8,150 nucleotides of DNA from Legionellaceae bacterium (GCA_947505025.1 CANNIJ010000071.1:1-8150); one strand, 5' to 3'; shown: positions 1 to 6,965, numbered from the stretch's first letter. Program-made: numbers and translations. The notes: generated by a model not told the origin, from the sequence alone.

Positions 1-1
1 C

Positions 2-175
2 GTAGAGGCGTTTCCGTTGGGGCGCGGCGCGCTGTCGACGCGTGTTGATTTAGCGGCTGTGACTGCCTTATGTAAAGTGAGAACTCTAGACCTGGTTCTG
101 CTTATGCAGCGGCTGGAGGGTCTAGTTAAAAAACTGGATGCCGATCATGGTTCGCCTCAATGCGTAATTTCCTAA
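2..175 (+). CDS. 3' end of an unidentified gene
   Basis: An open frame enters from the left edge and runs 57 codons to a TAA at 173-175. The visible C-terminus contains a leucine-rich stretch (LDLVLLMQRLEGLVKKLDA) that is probably helical, and ends in a short polar tail. No motif allows a family assignment. The first 60 bases are about two-thirds G+C, clearly richer than the genes to the right, which fits either a constrained coding region or a different origin. The opposite strand in this stretch is broken by stops, which supports plus-strand coding. The stop lies 68 bases before the conserved part of the transposase remnant on the other strand, so the two are convergent. The call as a real gene end is moderate; the function is unknown. 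Confidence 0.5.
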   Translation, partial: VEAFPLGRGALSTRVDLAAVTALCKVRTLDLVLLMQRLEGLVKKLDADHGSPQCVIS

Positions 176-242
176 CATCTTGCCGGTACAGTCCGACAGC
201 ATGCAGCCCCATCATTGACCATTTGCTTGACCTGTTCGCATG

Positions 243-398
243 CTTTTTCAAAATACTTCCAGGCTTGGTGACACACATTGAGCGTTTGCATTTTATTCGC
301 AATTAGGCTAATAATCGATCGATTGTAGCGGGGCTTATTGACAATAAAACTTCGTAAACTTCTGGATCTAATATCTCGTACGCCTGGCCGTAAAGACT
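243..398 (-). pseudogene. Decayed transposase/integrase (DDE-type) fragment with in-frame stop
   Basis: Reading the minus strand from 398 down, the frame gives ..LDPEVYEVLLSISPATIDRLLA, then a TAA at 303-305. It then continues in the same frame as LRIKCKRSMCVTKPGSILKK. The two blocks SPATIDRLL and TKPGS(I/L)LKK, at about this separation, are recognisable as the linker just before the catalytic integrase core in a group of IS transposases annotated as 'integrase catalytic region' proteins. The full proteins are several hundred residues long. Here the N-terminal part is replaced by the end of the ketoacyl synthase gene, and the similarity stops after KK at 243. The piece is therefore truncated at both ends and interrupted by a stop. 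No terminal inverted repeats or target duplications were seen. The family call comes from motif memory, not a search. Confidence 0.6.
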
Positions 399-403
399 AA
401 CCT

Positions 404-1627
404 CTAGTATTCCGATACTATCAGTGCTGCATTGGCTCCACCAAAAGCAAAGTGATTGGATAAAGCTATATTTATTTTTTTGGATCGCGCTGTGTTAGGC
501 ACATAATCCAGATCACATGCTGGATCTTGATTGTTTAGATTGATCGTGGGCAGTAATATATCGTTTTTCAAACTTAAGACCGTGGATATAATCTGCATTG
601 CCCCAGCAGCACCTATAGCATGACCTGTCATGGCTTTTTGTGCGGTGATAGGGATATCATAAGCCCGTTGACCAAAGACTCGTTTGATCGTCTCTGTTTC
701 CGTCAGGTCATTTAACTGCGTGCCGGTGCCATGTGCATTAATATATTGAATTTCATCAGGACTAATGCGCGCATCATCTAATGCAGCTTGGATCGCACGT
801 GTTTGGCCGTCACTGTGAGGCGCTGTAACATGAAAAGCATCGCAACTGGCTCCAAAACCTAAAATTTCTGCGTGAATTGTTGCTCCGCGAGCAGTCGCGT
901 GTGATAGTTCTTCCAATACCAACATACCGGCACCATCAGCCATTACCATGCCATCCCGATGTAGATCGAATGGACGACTGGCTGTGGTTGGGCTGGCATT
1001 TTGAGTGGACATTACGCGTAATTTACACCAAGCAGTCATGATGGTTTCCCAGACCAAGGACTCGGTGCCGCCACACAAAGCCACTGACATACGGCCATTG
1101 GATATTTGTTGATATGCATTGCCAATCGCTTCTGCAGAAGATACGCATGCATTAGATATGGTTGAATTAGGCCCGCCCAAACCAAACGCGATCGCAGTAT
1201 GGTTGGCTACAGAATTTGGCATTCCACGAATGACACTTAATGCTGGAACTTTTTTCCAATGACCGGAGTAAAATGATTGATAAGCTAATTCAAGCTCAGG
1301 CGCACCACCTAAACTAGTGCCAATGTAAGTGGCGGCACGAGATAATTCCTGTGCGGTTAATCCAGAATTTTCAATTGCATGATGTGCACAATACAGGGCG
1401 TACTGAGCTACTCGCGGATATCGTTTAGGTTTATTAAATACTGGTAAATGTTCCAAACATAAGTCACGGATTTCTCCTGCAATTTGTGTTGGGTATGGTG
1501 TTGGATCATAAGATTGAATCCGATCAATGCCACACTTGCCCGCAGTGGCTGCCTGCCAAAAATTATCTAACCCACTGCCAATTGACGAGGTTATCTCCAT
1601 CCCGGTAATGACTACACGTTTTTTCAT
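404..1627 (-). CDS. FabF-type 3-oxoacyl-[acyl-carrier-protein] synthase
   Basis: A 407-residue thiolase-fold condensing enzyme of the KAS II (FabF) type, which normally extends an acyl chain by two carbons from malonyl-ACP in the cytoplasm. It opens with the family start RVVITGMEITSSIG. The catalytic set is complete: Cys161 (SNACVSS), His299 (NAHGTGT), Lys331 (TAQKAMTGH) and His336, plus the C-terminal glycine-rich loop FAFGGANAAL at 393-402. The length is normal for FabF. The residues after the nucleophile (C-V-S-S) differ from the C-A-T/C-A-S usual in housekeeping FabF, which hints at a paralogue. The ATG at 1627 is preceded by AGGAG (1639-1643) with an 11-base gap. It is the last gene of the minus-strand cluster, 33 bases behind the acetyltransferase. 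No ACP, FabD or FabG is adjacent. Enzyme class is certain; substrate and pathway are not. Confidence 0.93.
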   Translation of the reverse strand: MKKRVVITGMEITSSIGSGLDNFWQAATAGKCGIDRIQSYDPTPYPTQIAGEIRDLCLEHLPVFNKPKRYPRVAQYALYCAHHAIENSGLTAQELSRAATYIGTSLGGAPELELAYQSFYSGHWKKVPALSVIRGMPNSVANHTAIAFGLGGPNSTISNACVSSAEAIGNAYQQISNGRMSVALCGGTESLVWETIMTAWCKLRVMSTQNASPTTASRPFDLHRDGMVMADGAGMLVLEELSHATARGATIHAEILGFGASCDAFHVTAPHSDGQTRAIQAALDDARISPDEIQYINAHGTGTQLNDLTETETIKRVFGQRAYDIPITAQKAMTGHAIGAAGAMQIISTVLSLKNDILLPTINLNNQDPACDLDYVPNTARSKKINIALSNHFAFGGANAALIVSEY

Positions 1628-1660
1628 TACTTTGCTTGCTCCTAAGTGTGCATGAGTATA

Positions 1661-2557
1661 CTAAAGGTGCTGTAGAAAATCTGTCAAGTTAAATTCGCGG
1701 AAATTTACTGAAACTGACCAACACTGATGTGTATTGACCACAGAAAAGCCAAGGTCATGATAAATCTTTTGTGCTCGCGGATTATCATGCTCTAAGTCCA
1801 AGAATATATTAGCTGAATGCGTATCGTGTAGAACCTGCAGGCAATGTTTAATTAATGCGCGAGCATAACCTTTGCTTTGATGTTTGGGGAACACGGCAAT
1901 ATCAGCTAAATAAGCATCATTACCCTGAAAGCGTATGTGAGCTTTAGCTACAGGCAAGCCCGCCGCGACTAAAATAAAAATCTGATGATTCGCGTCAGTC
2001 ACTAGCATCTCTAGATATTCTTGGATCTCTGAACTTTCTGTAGGAAAGCCCGATCGATGAATCGCAGTTAAGTATGGCAGGTCATTGATTGTGGCACGAC
2101 GTATAATTTCAGCACCAGTTAACGGTAATATGTGTAAGTCTGACTGAGGTTGATAGTGCATTTGGTAGACTAAACCTGATGGTTGAAAACCCATTACCGC
2201 CATCCATTTGTCATGCAGACCATATGCTGTGGTAATTTTGAGTTCGTTGATATATTGCGACTGAATTACTGGTACTAGAGCCCGGAACATGGCTGTAGCA
2301 ATCCCTTGACGACGATAATCTGGCGCGACCATTATGCTGACTTCTACTTCATATTCAGTAAAAAAAAATGCTCGCACAAAGCCGATCAAATGTTGACCTT
2401 CATAAGCTAATATATTGCAGGGAAACGGGCGCGGATTCTCTAGTAAATGTCTGTAAATAGGTACGGAGTTTCCATCAATGGCCGTACAGACATCAACCAA
2501 AACCTCGATTGCTTGAATTTGTTCTGGCGTTAATATGCCAGTAGCTTTTAACTGCAT
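1661..2557 (-). CDS. GNAT N-acetyltransferase with two GNAT domains
   Basis: A 298-residue protein made of two GCN5-related acetyltransferase domains in tandem. The first domain (about 15-138) has the acetyl-CoA binding loop APDYRRQGIATAMF at 78-91. The second (about 150-280) has FPKHQSKGYARALI at 223-236, followed by the usual helix region NPRAQKIYHDLGF at 259-271. Both loops keep the Q/R-x-x-G-x-A/G pattern, so both halves could bind acetyl- or acyl-CoA. Double-GNAT proteins include mycothiol synthase, but the acceptor here cannot be deduced. The frame stays open to a TTG at 2593. The ATG at 2557 is preferred because AGGTG (2565-2569) lies 7 bases upstream, whereas the TTG has no comparable site and would overlap the preceding gene. 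The start lies 10 bases after the RMD1 stop, which implies co-transcription. Confidence 0.88.
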   Translation of the reverse strand: MQLKATGILTPEQIQAIEVLVDVCTAIDGNSVPIYRHLLENPRPFPCNILAYEGQHLIGFVRAFFFTEYEVEVSIMVAPDYRRQGIATAMFRALVPVIQSQYINELKITTAYGLHDKWMAVMGFQPSGLVYQMHYQPQSDLHILPLTGAEIIRRATINDLPYLTAIHRSGFPTESSEIQEYLEMLVTDANHQIFILVAAGLPVAKAHIRFQGNDAYLADIAVFPKHQSKGYARALIKHCLQVLHDTHSANIFLDLEHDNPRAQKIYHDLGFSVVNTHQCWSVSVNFREFNLTDFLQHL

Positions 2558-2564
2558 GCTGTAG

Positions 2565-2569
2565 CACCT
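2565..2569 (-). promoter_or_regulatory. Ribosome binding site deciding the acetyltransferase start
   Basis: AGGTG on the minus strand, 7 bases before the ATG at 2557. Its first two bases are the last two of the upstream gene's TAG stop (2568-2570), an arrangement typical of coupled genes in one mRNA. Confidence 0.6.
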
Positions 2570-3389
2570 ATACGTGAATACGGAGTAACCCAAATAATAA
2601 TTCCAAGGTAATTAGTACCACAATGATTACTTCCAGGTGATGTCCATGACGATTCTCAAGGTAGCTGTTAAACATATCAAAAATTTGACTGAGGGTATCT
2701 AATCGATGATTTATTGCGTTTATTCTGCGCTGAATGTGCAGGTAGCGCTCGAGCATTATATAGTATTCTTCTAACGTAGGATGTTGCCAAAAGTATTTTG
2801 GATGGTATAAAAAATTACTAATTAAATTCATTTCACTCTTAGCTTCAAGCGTATCACCAATGACTTGACGGACTTGCTTGTGTTTAACTTTGATCGAACC
2901 TTTAGCTGATAACCCTTGAATTAACGGCGTGTATTTTTCGATAAGCGATTCAAGTATTCTTTCAAAGTATTGTAATTTTATTGATTGTGAAAAGCCGTAA
3001 GACAAGCTTAAGCGCAAATCATCCGCATATAAATTTGAATCCATGGTCAGGCAGTCAACTTCAAAGTAATTGTGAGGCTTGATGCTGGTACTTGTACCTG
3101 TTCGATAAGTGCACTCGTCCTGTACTTTAAACGTAATCGGCTTGTATGCGAAACATTTGATTGTATCCAGGTATGCATCGATCTGATGACGCTTTACCCC
3201 CCATGAGACAACTGTACCATTTTTAAAGACAAATACCTGAACATGTGACGATCTGTGTTGGTTTAGCGGGCTTAATTTCAATACGTCACGTGACCGCACC
3301 GAGACGTAGTCGATTAACGCAGTTTTATAATGATGATCTAAACGGCTTAGATCAATATTTGTTGCAATACAATAACTAAGGCATTCCAT
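2568..3389 (-). CDS. RMD1/DUF155 family protein with C-terminal membrane anchor
   Basis: A 273-residue protein of the RMD1/DUF155 family, which includes yeast Rmd1 and human mitochondrial RMND1. Family hallmarks in order are: FKNGTVVSWGV (55-65), the strand motif usually written F-x-NG-x-VV-x-WG; LSYGFSQSIKLQYFE (128-142); LEAKSEMNLISNFLYHPKYFW (181-201), followed by the hydrophobic/acidic HPTLEEYY; and YLHIQRRINAINHRLD (216-231). A hydrophobic segment of about 18 residues (LEVIIVVLITLELLFGLL, 252-269) ends the protein. It suggests a tail-anchored inner-membrane protein with the bulk in the cytoplasm. The ATG at 3389 has only a weak purine stretch (GGAAAA) upstream. RMND1 supports mitochondrial translation; the role of bacterial members is not established. 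It follows the HTH gene by 39 bases and precedes the acetyltransferase by 10. Confidence 0.88.
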   Translation of the reverse strand: MECLSYCIATNIDLSRLDHHYKTALIDYVSVRSRDVLKLSPLNQHRSSHVQVFVFKNGTVVSWGVKRHQIDAYLDTIKCFAYKPITFKVQDECTYRTGTSTSIKPHNYFEVDCLTMDSNLYADDLRLSLSYGFSQSIKLQYFERILESLIEKYTPLIQGLSAKGSIKVKHKQVRQVIGDTLEAKSEMNLISNFLYHPKYFWQHPTLEEYYIMLERYLHIQRRINAINHRLDTLSQIFDMFNSYLENRHGHHLEVIIVVLITLELLFGLLRIHV

Positions 3390-3428
3390 GAGTTTATTTT
3401 CCGGTTAAAGCATCTGATAGTTCTACTT

Positions 3429-3698
3429 TTACGCACTATCTAATTTTTCGCGCTCATTATAAGTTTTACGCTTTTCAGACTCGCCCGACAACCAGCGCGG
3501 GCATACCTCGAGGATTTCCGCGATTTTTTCTAAAACTTCCTCGGAAGGCATTTGTTGCCCGAATATCATAGCATTGGCTAGATGGCGCGTAACCCCAAAA
3601 ACCTTGACAACGGCTTTGGTTTTTTCATTGATTTCTTCCGGCAAATCCATCCATAACAACTCGCGATTAAAGCGTTGTGAAAAAATTTTGCAGTTCAT
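3429..3698 (-). CDS. Small Xre/lambda-repressor-like HTH regulator
   Basis: An 89-residue protein with a lambda-repressor-like helix-turn-helix. The segment TKAVVKVFGVTRHLANAMIFGQ (27-48) gives helices 1 to 3. MPSEEVLEKIAEILEV (50-65) is the pattern seen at the end of such domains, and PRWLSGESEK (67-76) is the common closing W-L-x-G. A short charged tail follows and there is no sensor domain. The frame is open to a TTG at 3821, but the ATG at 3698 is chosen because CAGGAG (3706-3711) lies 7 bases upstream. The TTG lacks a site, and the added N-terminus would be basic and unlike the family. It is the first gene of the minus-strand cluster and a plausible local regulator of it, or of the divergent transporter; this is inferred from position only. 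Confidence 0.78.
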   Translation of the reverse strand: MNCKIFSQRFNRELLWMDLPEEINEKTKAVVKVFGVTRHLANAMIFGQQMPSEEVLEKIAEILEVCPRWLSGESEKRKTYNEREKLDSA

Positions 3699-3721
3699 TG
3701 TGGCGCTCCTGAGAAGTTCAC
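3695..3721 (-). CDS. Possible 8-codon leader ORF overlapping the regulator start
   Basis: On the minus strand a GTG at 3719-3721 opens eight codons (MNFSGAPQ) and stops at a TGA (3695-3697) that overlaps the regulator's ATG as ATGA. AAAAGGA lies 7 bases before the GTG, a workable ribosome site. The regulator's own AGGAG lies inside this mini-ORF, so translating it would cover or reopen that site. This could couple the two, but so short a frame can arise by chance. Confidence 0.22.
   Translation of the reverse strand: MNFSGAPQ
3706..3711 (-). promoter_or_regulatory. Strong ribosome binding site deciding the HTH regulator start
   Basis: CAGGAG on the minus strand with a 7-base gap to the ATG at 3698. 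It is the best Shine-Dalgarno match in the cluster and the reason for shortening the open frame from 130 to 89 codons. Confidence 0.7.
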
Positions 3722-3797
3722 TCCTTGTTCCTTTTCTTTTATAGCTTATTTTAATAATTTCTGGAAGCTCTTTAAATGCTTTTTGTGTAATAAACGG

Positions 3798-3826
3798 ATT
3801 CTTAGCCTGGGATATTATCAAGTCAA
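3798..3826 (-). promoter_or_regulatory. Candidate sigma-70 promoter for the minus-strand cluster
   Basis: The minus strand reads TTGACT (3821-3826), a 17-base spacer, then AAGAAT (3798-3803). These match the -35 consensus in 5 of 6 bases and the -10 in 4 of 6. Transcription would begin near 3790, leaving a leader of about 90 bases that carries the possible mini-ORF. A second AT-rich candidate (TATAAA near 3738-3743) lacks a good -35. Confidence 0.35.
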
Positions 3827-3862
3827 TCAGTTAACCAGAGAAAGTTAGTTCGTCTGAAGGAT

Positions 3863-3881
3863 GATAATGATATACTACATT
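3863..3881 (+). promoter_or_regulatory. Fur-box-like operator over the transporter promoter
   Basis: GATAATGATATACTACATT matches the classical 19-base Fur consensus (GATAATGATAATCATTATC) in 13 positions. The first ten are unbroken, so one half-site is complete and the other is weak. It overlaps a candidate -10 element TATACT (3871-3876); another candidate -10, TATTAT, lies at 3889-3894. Neither has a convincing -35, so the promoter itself is only approximate. Binding would be expected to repress the ABC genes when iron is plentiful. This is a sequence resemblance in an AT-rich region. Confidence 0.35.
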
Positions 3882-3913
3882 GCACTCTATTATAAGCTGA
3901 ACAGAGAGGATTA

Positions 3914-5650
3914 GTGGATAACAATCGATTTTATTTTACGCATCGTGAGAACGTCACGCGATTGATGAATCGATGGGATGTTGTTCTCTTAATGTTGATA
4001 TTTTCTGTGGTGTTTTTTCTTGGATGGGCCGGCCAACAAATGGCAAGCCCATATGCTTTAGGTGATCCTATACCAATGTCGTTGGATCCCAGTCATTTGC
4101 CTAACTATGCCATGCGTACGGTTTTAAGGATGTTTGTAGCTTTATTTTTTTCATTGGTCTTTACTTTTGTGGTTGGAGCTTTGGCAGCTAAAAATCGACG
4201 ATCAGAGCAAATCATTATTCCTATGATTGATATTTTGCAATCAGTGCCAGTATTAAGCTTTTTAGCGATTACGGTAACAGGATTCATTCATTTTTTCCCC
4301 GGTAGTTTATTAGGTCCAGAATGTGCCTGTATTTTTGCAATTTTTACTTCTCAAGTATGGAATATGACCTTTAGCTTTTATCAATCACTGAAGGGGGTGC
4401 CTGAGGACTTGCGTGAAGTCGCAGCAATGTATCAATTGTCAGCATGGCAGTTGTTTTGGAAAGTCGAGGTACCTAGTTCGATGCCGAGTTTGCTCTGGAA
4501 CATGATGGTATCTATGTCGGCTAGTTGGTTTTTTGTCGTTTATTCTGAGGCAATGGTGGTAACGCATCAGAGTATTCGCTTGCCTGGGATTGGTTCTTAT
4601 ATTGCAATGGCAATCGATCAGCGTGACATATGGGCTGTTTTTTACGCAATTTGCGCTATGATGGTAGTGATTTTTTTGTATGATCAAATCTTATTTAGGC
4701 CTTTAATTGCCTGGTCAGAGAAATTTAAACTTGATCCATCCGAGTCTGGTGAGGAATATCAGTCTTGGTTGATTGATTTGATTCGGGTAAGTCGGCTGAT
4801 GAAACGCATGGATGTTTTTTGGGCGCGGTTGCGAGACAGCATGCTAAATGCTCGCTGGTTGAATCGTGTGCATCTAAAGACTTTTTCCGAGGCCAATTTC
4901 TCTCGTCAACGACATATGGACCGATTATGGAATGGCGTTGTATTTGTACTTATTCTTTTCGGGGCATATATCTTGATGGGGTATATTAATAGCGCTGTTA
5001 GTGCTCATGAAATGTTACATGTATTTTTATTGGGCGCAGCTACGGGCACTAGAGTGATCGTATTGATTTTTTTGAGTTCTTTGGTTTGGATCCCGGTAGG
5101 TCTTTGGGTGGGTCAGCGCCCGCATATTGCTCAAAAAATGCAGCCAGTGATCCAGTTCTTAGCGGCCTTTCCAGCTAATTTATTTTATCCTTTGTTCGTA
5201 ATTGTTATTGTACGGTTTCATTTGAGCGTTAATATCTGGGTGACGCCTTTGATGATTTTAGGTACGCAGTGGTATATATTATTCAACGTGATTGCTGGAG
5301 CATCTATGATCCCACGTGACCTGTCGTTAGTGGCGGATAATTTCGGGGTTAAAGGCTTACAATGGTGGAAATGTTTGGCGTTGCCGAGTATTTTTCCGTA
5401 TTACATTACCGGCGCGATTACCGCAGCTGGTGGTGCATGGAATGCGAGTATTGTTGCTGAGTCAGTCAGTTGGGGCAGCACGGTGCTTAATGCTACTGGT
5501 TTGGGCGAGTATATACGTTTGAGTACGATAGATGGGAATTTCCATAAATTAGCCTTGGGCACCACTATGATGTGCCTGTATGTTTTGATGTTTAATTATT
5601 TTCTTTGGCGTCCATTATATCGTTTGACGCAAGAACGTTTTAATTTTTAA
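3914..5650 (+). CDS. ABC transporter duplicated permease (NitT/TauT type)
   Basis: A 578-residue inner-membrane protein consisting of two fused binding-protein-dependent permease halves, as in the 'duplicated permease' group of the nitrate/sulfonate/bicarbonate-type ABC transporters. About six hydrophobic segments occur in each half (roughly 22-40, 66-90, 102-122, 135-158, 192-213, 240-261; then 340-360, 381-400, 413-434, 443-465, 500-520, 549-566). A charged linker of about 75 residues lies between the halves. Each half has a cytoplasmic EAA-type loop that docks the ATPase: REVAAMYQLSAWQLFWKVEVP (167-187) and SLVADNFGVKGLQWWKCLALP (471-491). The usual glycine is Gln174 in the first and Gly478 in the second. 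The start is a GTG at 3914 with GAGAGGA only 3 bases upstream, an unusually short gap; the next in-frame ATG (3965) has no site. The ATPase follows after 8 bases. The substrate is unknown. Confidence 0.9.
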   Translation: MDNNRFYFTHRENVTRLMNRWDVVLLMLIFSVVFFLGWAGQQMASPYALGDPIPMSLDPSHLPNYAMRTVLRMFVALFFSLVFTFVVGALAAKNRRSEQIIIPMIDILQSVPVLSFLAITVTGFIHFFPGSLLGPECACIFAIFTSQVWNMTFSFYQSLKGVPEDLREVAAMYQLSAWQLFWKVEVPSSMPSLLWNMMVSMSASWFFVVYSEAMVVTHQSIRLPGIGSYIAMAIDQRDIWAVFYAICAMMVVIFLYDQILFRPLIAWSEKFKLDPSESGEEYQSWLIDLIRVSRLMKRMDVFWARLRDSMLNARWLNRVHLKTFSEANFSRQRHMDRLWNGVVFVLILFGAYILMGYINSAVSAHEMLHVFLLGAATGTRVIVLIFLSSLVWIPVGLWVGQRPHIAQKMQPVIQFLAAFPANLFYPLFVIVIVRFHLSVNIWVTPLMILGTQWYILFNVIAGASMIPRDLSLVADNFGVKGLQWWKCLALPSIFPYYITGAITAAGGAWNASIVAESVSWGSTVLNATGLGEYIRLSTIDGNFHKLALGTTMMCLYVLMFNYFLWRPLYRLTQERFNF

Positions 5651-5658
5651 GGATTGTT

Positions 5659-6951
5659 ATGTCCGAAACGATTATTGCCATAGAGCACTTATACAAATCC
5701 TATAAAAAAGCCTCAAATCAAGAGCTGTCAGTGTTAGAAGATGTTAATTTCCAGTTAAAGACGGGTGAGATTGTTGCATTATTAGGTCGTTCTGGTTCAG
5801 GCAAATCAACTCTTCTCAGGATTATTGCTGGCTTGACGGCTCCGTCTAGTGGTTCAGTTACATACAGAGGCCAACCAGTCACGCGGCCGGTTCGTGGGAT
5901 TGCTATGGTTTTTCAGTCGTTTGCTTTGATGCCGTGGCTGACTGTTTTAGAAAATGTTGAGCTTGGACTGGAGGCCCTGGGCGTGGGGCGCGAGGAGCGT
6001 CGTCAGCGCGCGATTGAAGCGATTGATACTATCGGCTTGGATGGTTTTGAGTCTGCTTTGCCCAAAGAATTGTCTGGTGGCATGCGTCAACGTGTGGGCT
6101 TTGCACGCGCACTAGTCATTCATCCAGATGTACTTTTAATGGACGAGCCTTTTTCGGCCTTGGATGTGTTGACTGCTGAAAACTTAAAGTCAGATTTATT
6201 AGCTTTGTGGAAAGAGAAAAAAACTAATACCAATGGGATCTTGCTTGTCACGCATAATATTGAGGAGGCGGTTTTATTAGCCGATCGTATTGTTATTTTA
6301 GGCAGTGATCCCGGGCATATTTGTGCTGATTTGAAAGTTAATTTGCCGCAACAAAGATTACCAGAATCTTTGGATTTTCGACAATTAGTCGATCGTATTT
6401 ATACTTTAATGATTTCTTCGTCCGAAGAAAAAACGCGTCAGGCTCCTCGAGGCTTACAGCTTGGTTTGGGTTATCGATTGCCTGATGTTGATCCATCCGA
6501 ACTATCAGGATTAATTGAGACCATGAAGTCATTTGAGTCCAGGATTGATTTACCGGAGCTGGCGGATGAATTGACTATGAATGTGGATGATCTGTTTCCG
6601 TTGCTAGAAACTTTAGATATCTTGGGTTTTGCACAGATTATATCTGGCGAGGTACAACTCAGCGAGTTAGGCCAACAATTTTCAGATGCGAATTTACAAA
6701 CACGCAAGCAGTTGTTCGCCCACAGGTTATTAGAAAAAGTGCCGTTGGCGCGTTATATTCGACGTATTTTAGATGAAAAAATCGGGCATCAAGTGTCTGA
6801 GGAGCGTTTTTTAAGCAAGCTTGAAGATTATTTAAGTGAAAAAGAAGCTGAGCGTGTGTTGCGGACTATGATCGACTGGGGTCGTTACGCTGAATTATTT
6901 GCATATGACTTTAAGACCGGTTTTCTAAGCTTAGAGAATCCAGGATTATAG
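5659..6951 (+). CDS. ABC transporter ATPase with C-terminal AAA-associated domain
   Basis: A 430-residue cytoplasmic ATPase that powers the upstream permease. Residues 1-250 are a complete nucleotide-binding domain of the NitT/TauT type: Walker A GRSGSGKST (43-51), Q-loop Gln86 (VFQSFALMPW), signature LSGGMRQ (138-144), Walker B VLLMDEP (158-164) with catalytic Glu163, and switch His199. Family members such as TauB or SsuB end near here. This protein adds about 150 residues. The segment from about 285 to 420 (for example IDLPELADELTMNVDDLF and LDILGFAQIISG) has the winged-helix-like look of the AAA_assoc_C domain known from ATPases paired with duplicated permeases. Its function is unknown and may be regulatory. 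The ATG is preceded by AAGGA with a 6-base gap. All catalytic residues are intact. Confidence 0.93.
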   Translation: MSETIIAIEHLYKSYKKASNQELSVLEDVNFQLKTGEIVALLGRSGSGKSTLLRIIAGLTAPSSGSVTYRGQPVTRPVRGIAMVFQSFALMPWLTVLENVELGLEALGVGREERRQRAIEAIDTIGLDGFESALPKELSGGMRQRVGFARALVIHPDVLLMDEPFSALDVLTAENLKSDLLALWKEKKTNTNGILLVTHNIEEAVLLADRIVILGSDPGHICADLKVNLPQQRLPESLDFRQLVDRIYTLMISSSEEKTRQAPRGLQLGLGYRLPDVDPSELSGLIETMKSFESRIDLPELADELTMNVDDLFPLLETLDILGFAQIISGEVQLSELGQQFSDANLQTRKQLFAHRLLEKVPLARYIRRILDEKIGHQVSEERFLSKLEDYLSEKEAERVLRTMIDWGRYAELFAYDFKTGFLSLENPGL

Positions 6952-6965
6952 GGGCGATATTATCT

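Noticed and set aside
172..291. A 39-codon minus-strand frame starting at ATG 291
   Set aside because: It overlaps the transposase remnant in another frame and the stop of the left-edge gene, has no clear ribosome site, and shows no recognisable motif.
313..324. Perfect 12-base palindrome AATCGATCGATT
   Set aside because: It lies inside the decayed transposase reading frame (codons for ATIDRL), so it is explained by old coding sequence and has no T-run or flanking promoter.
2558..2593. TTG start giving the acetyltransferase 12 more residues
   Set aside because: It has no ribosome site and overlaps the upstream gene, whereas the ATG at 2557 has AGGTG at proper spacing.
3699..3821. TTG start giving the HTH regulator 41 more residues
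   Set aside because: It has no ribosome site, it would sit on the candidate -35 hexamer, and the internal ATG has a strong CAGGAG.
4105..4687. Minus-strand open frames within the permease gene
   Set aside because: They are antisense shadows of a well-supported membrane protein and have low-complexity or motif-free translations.
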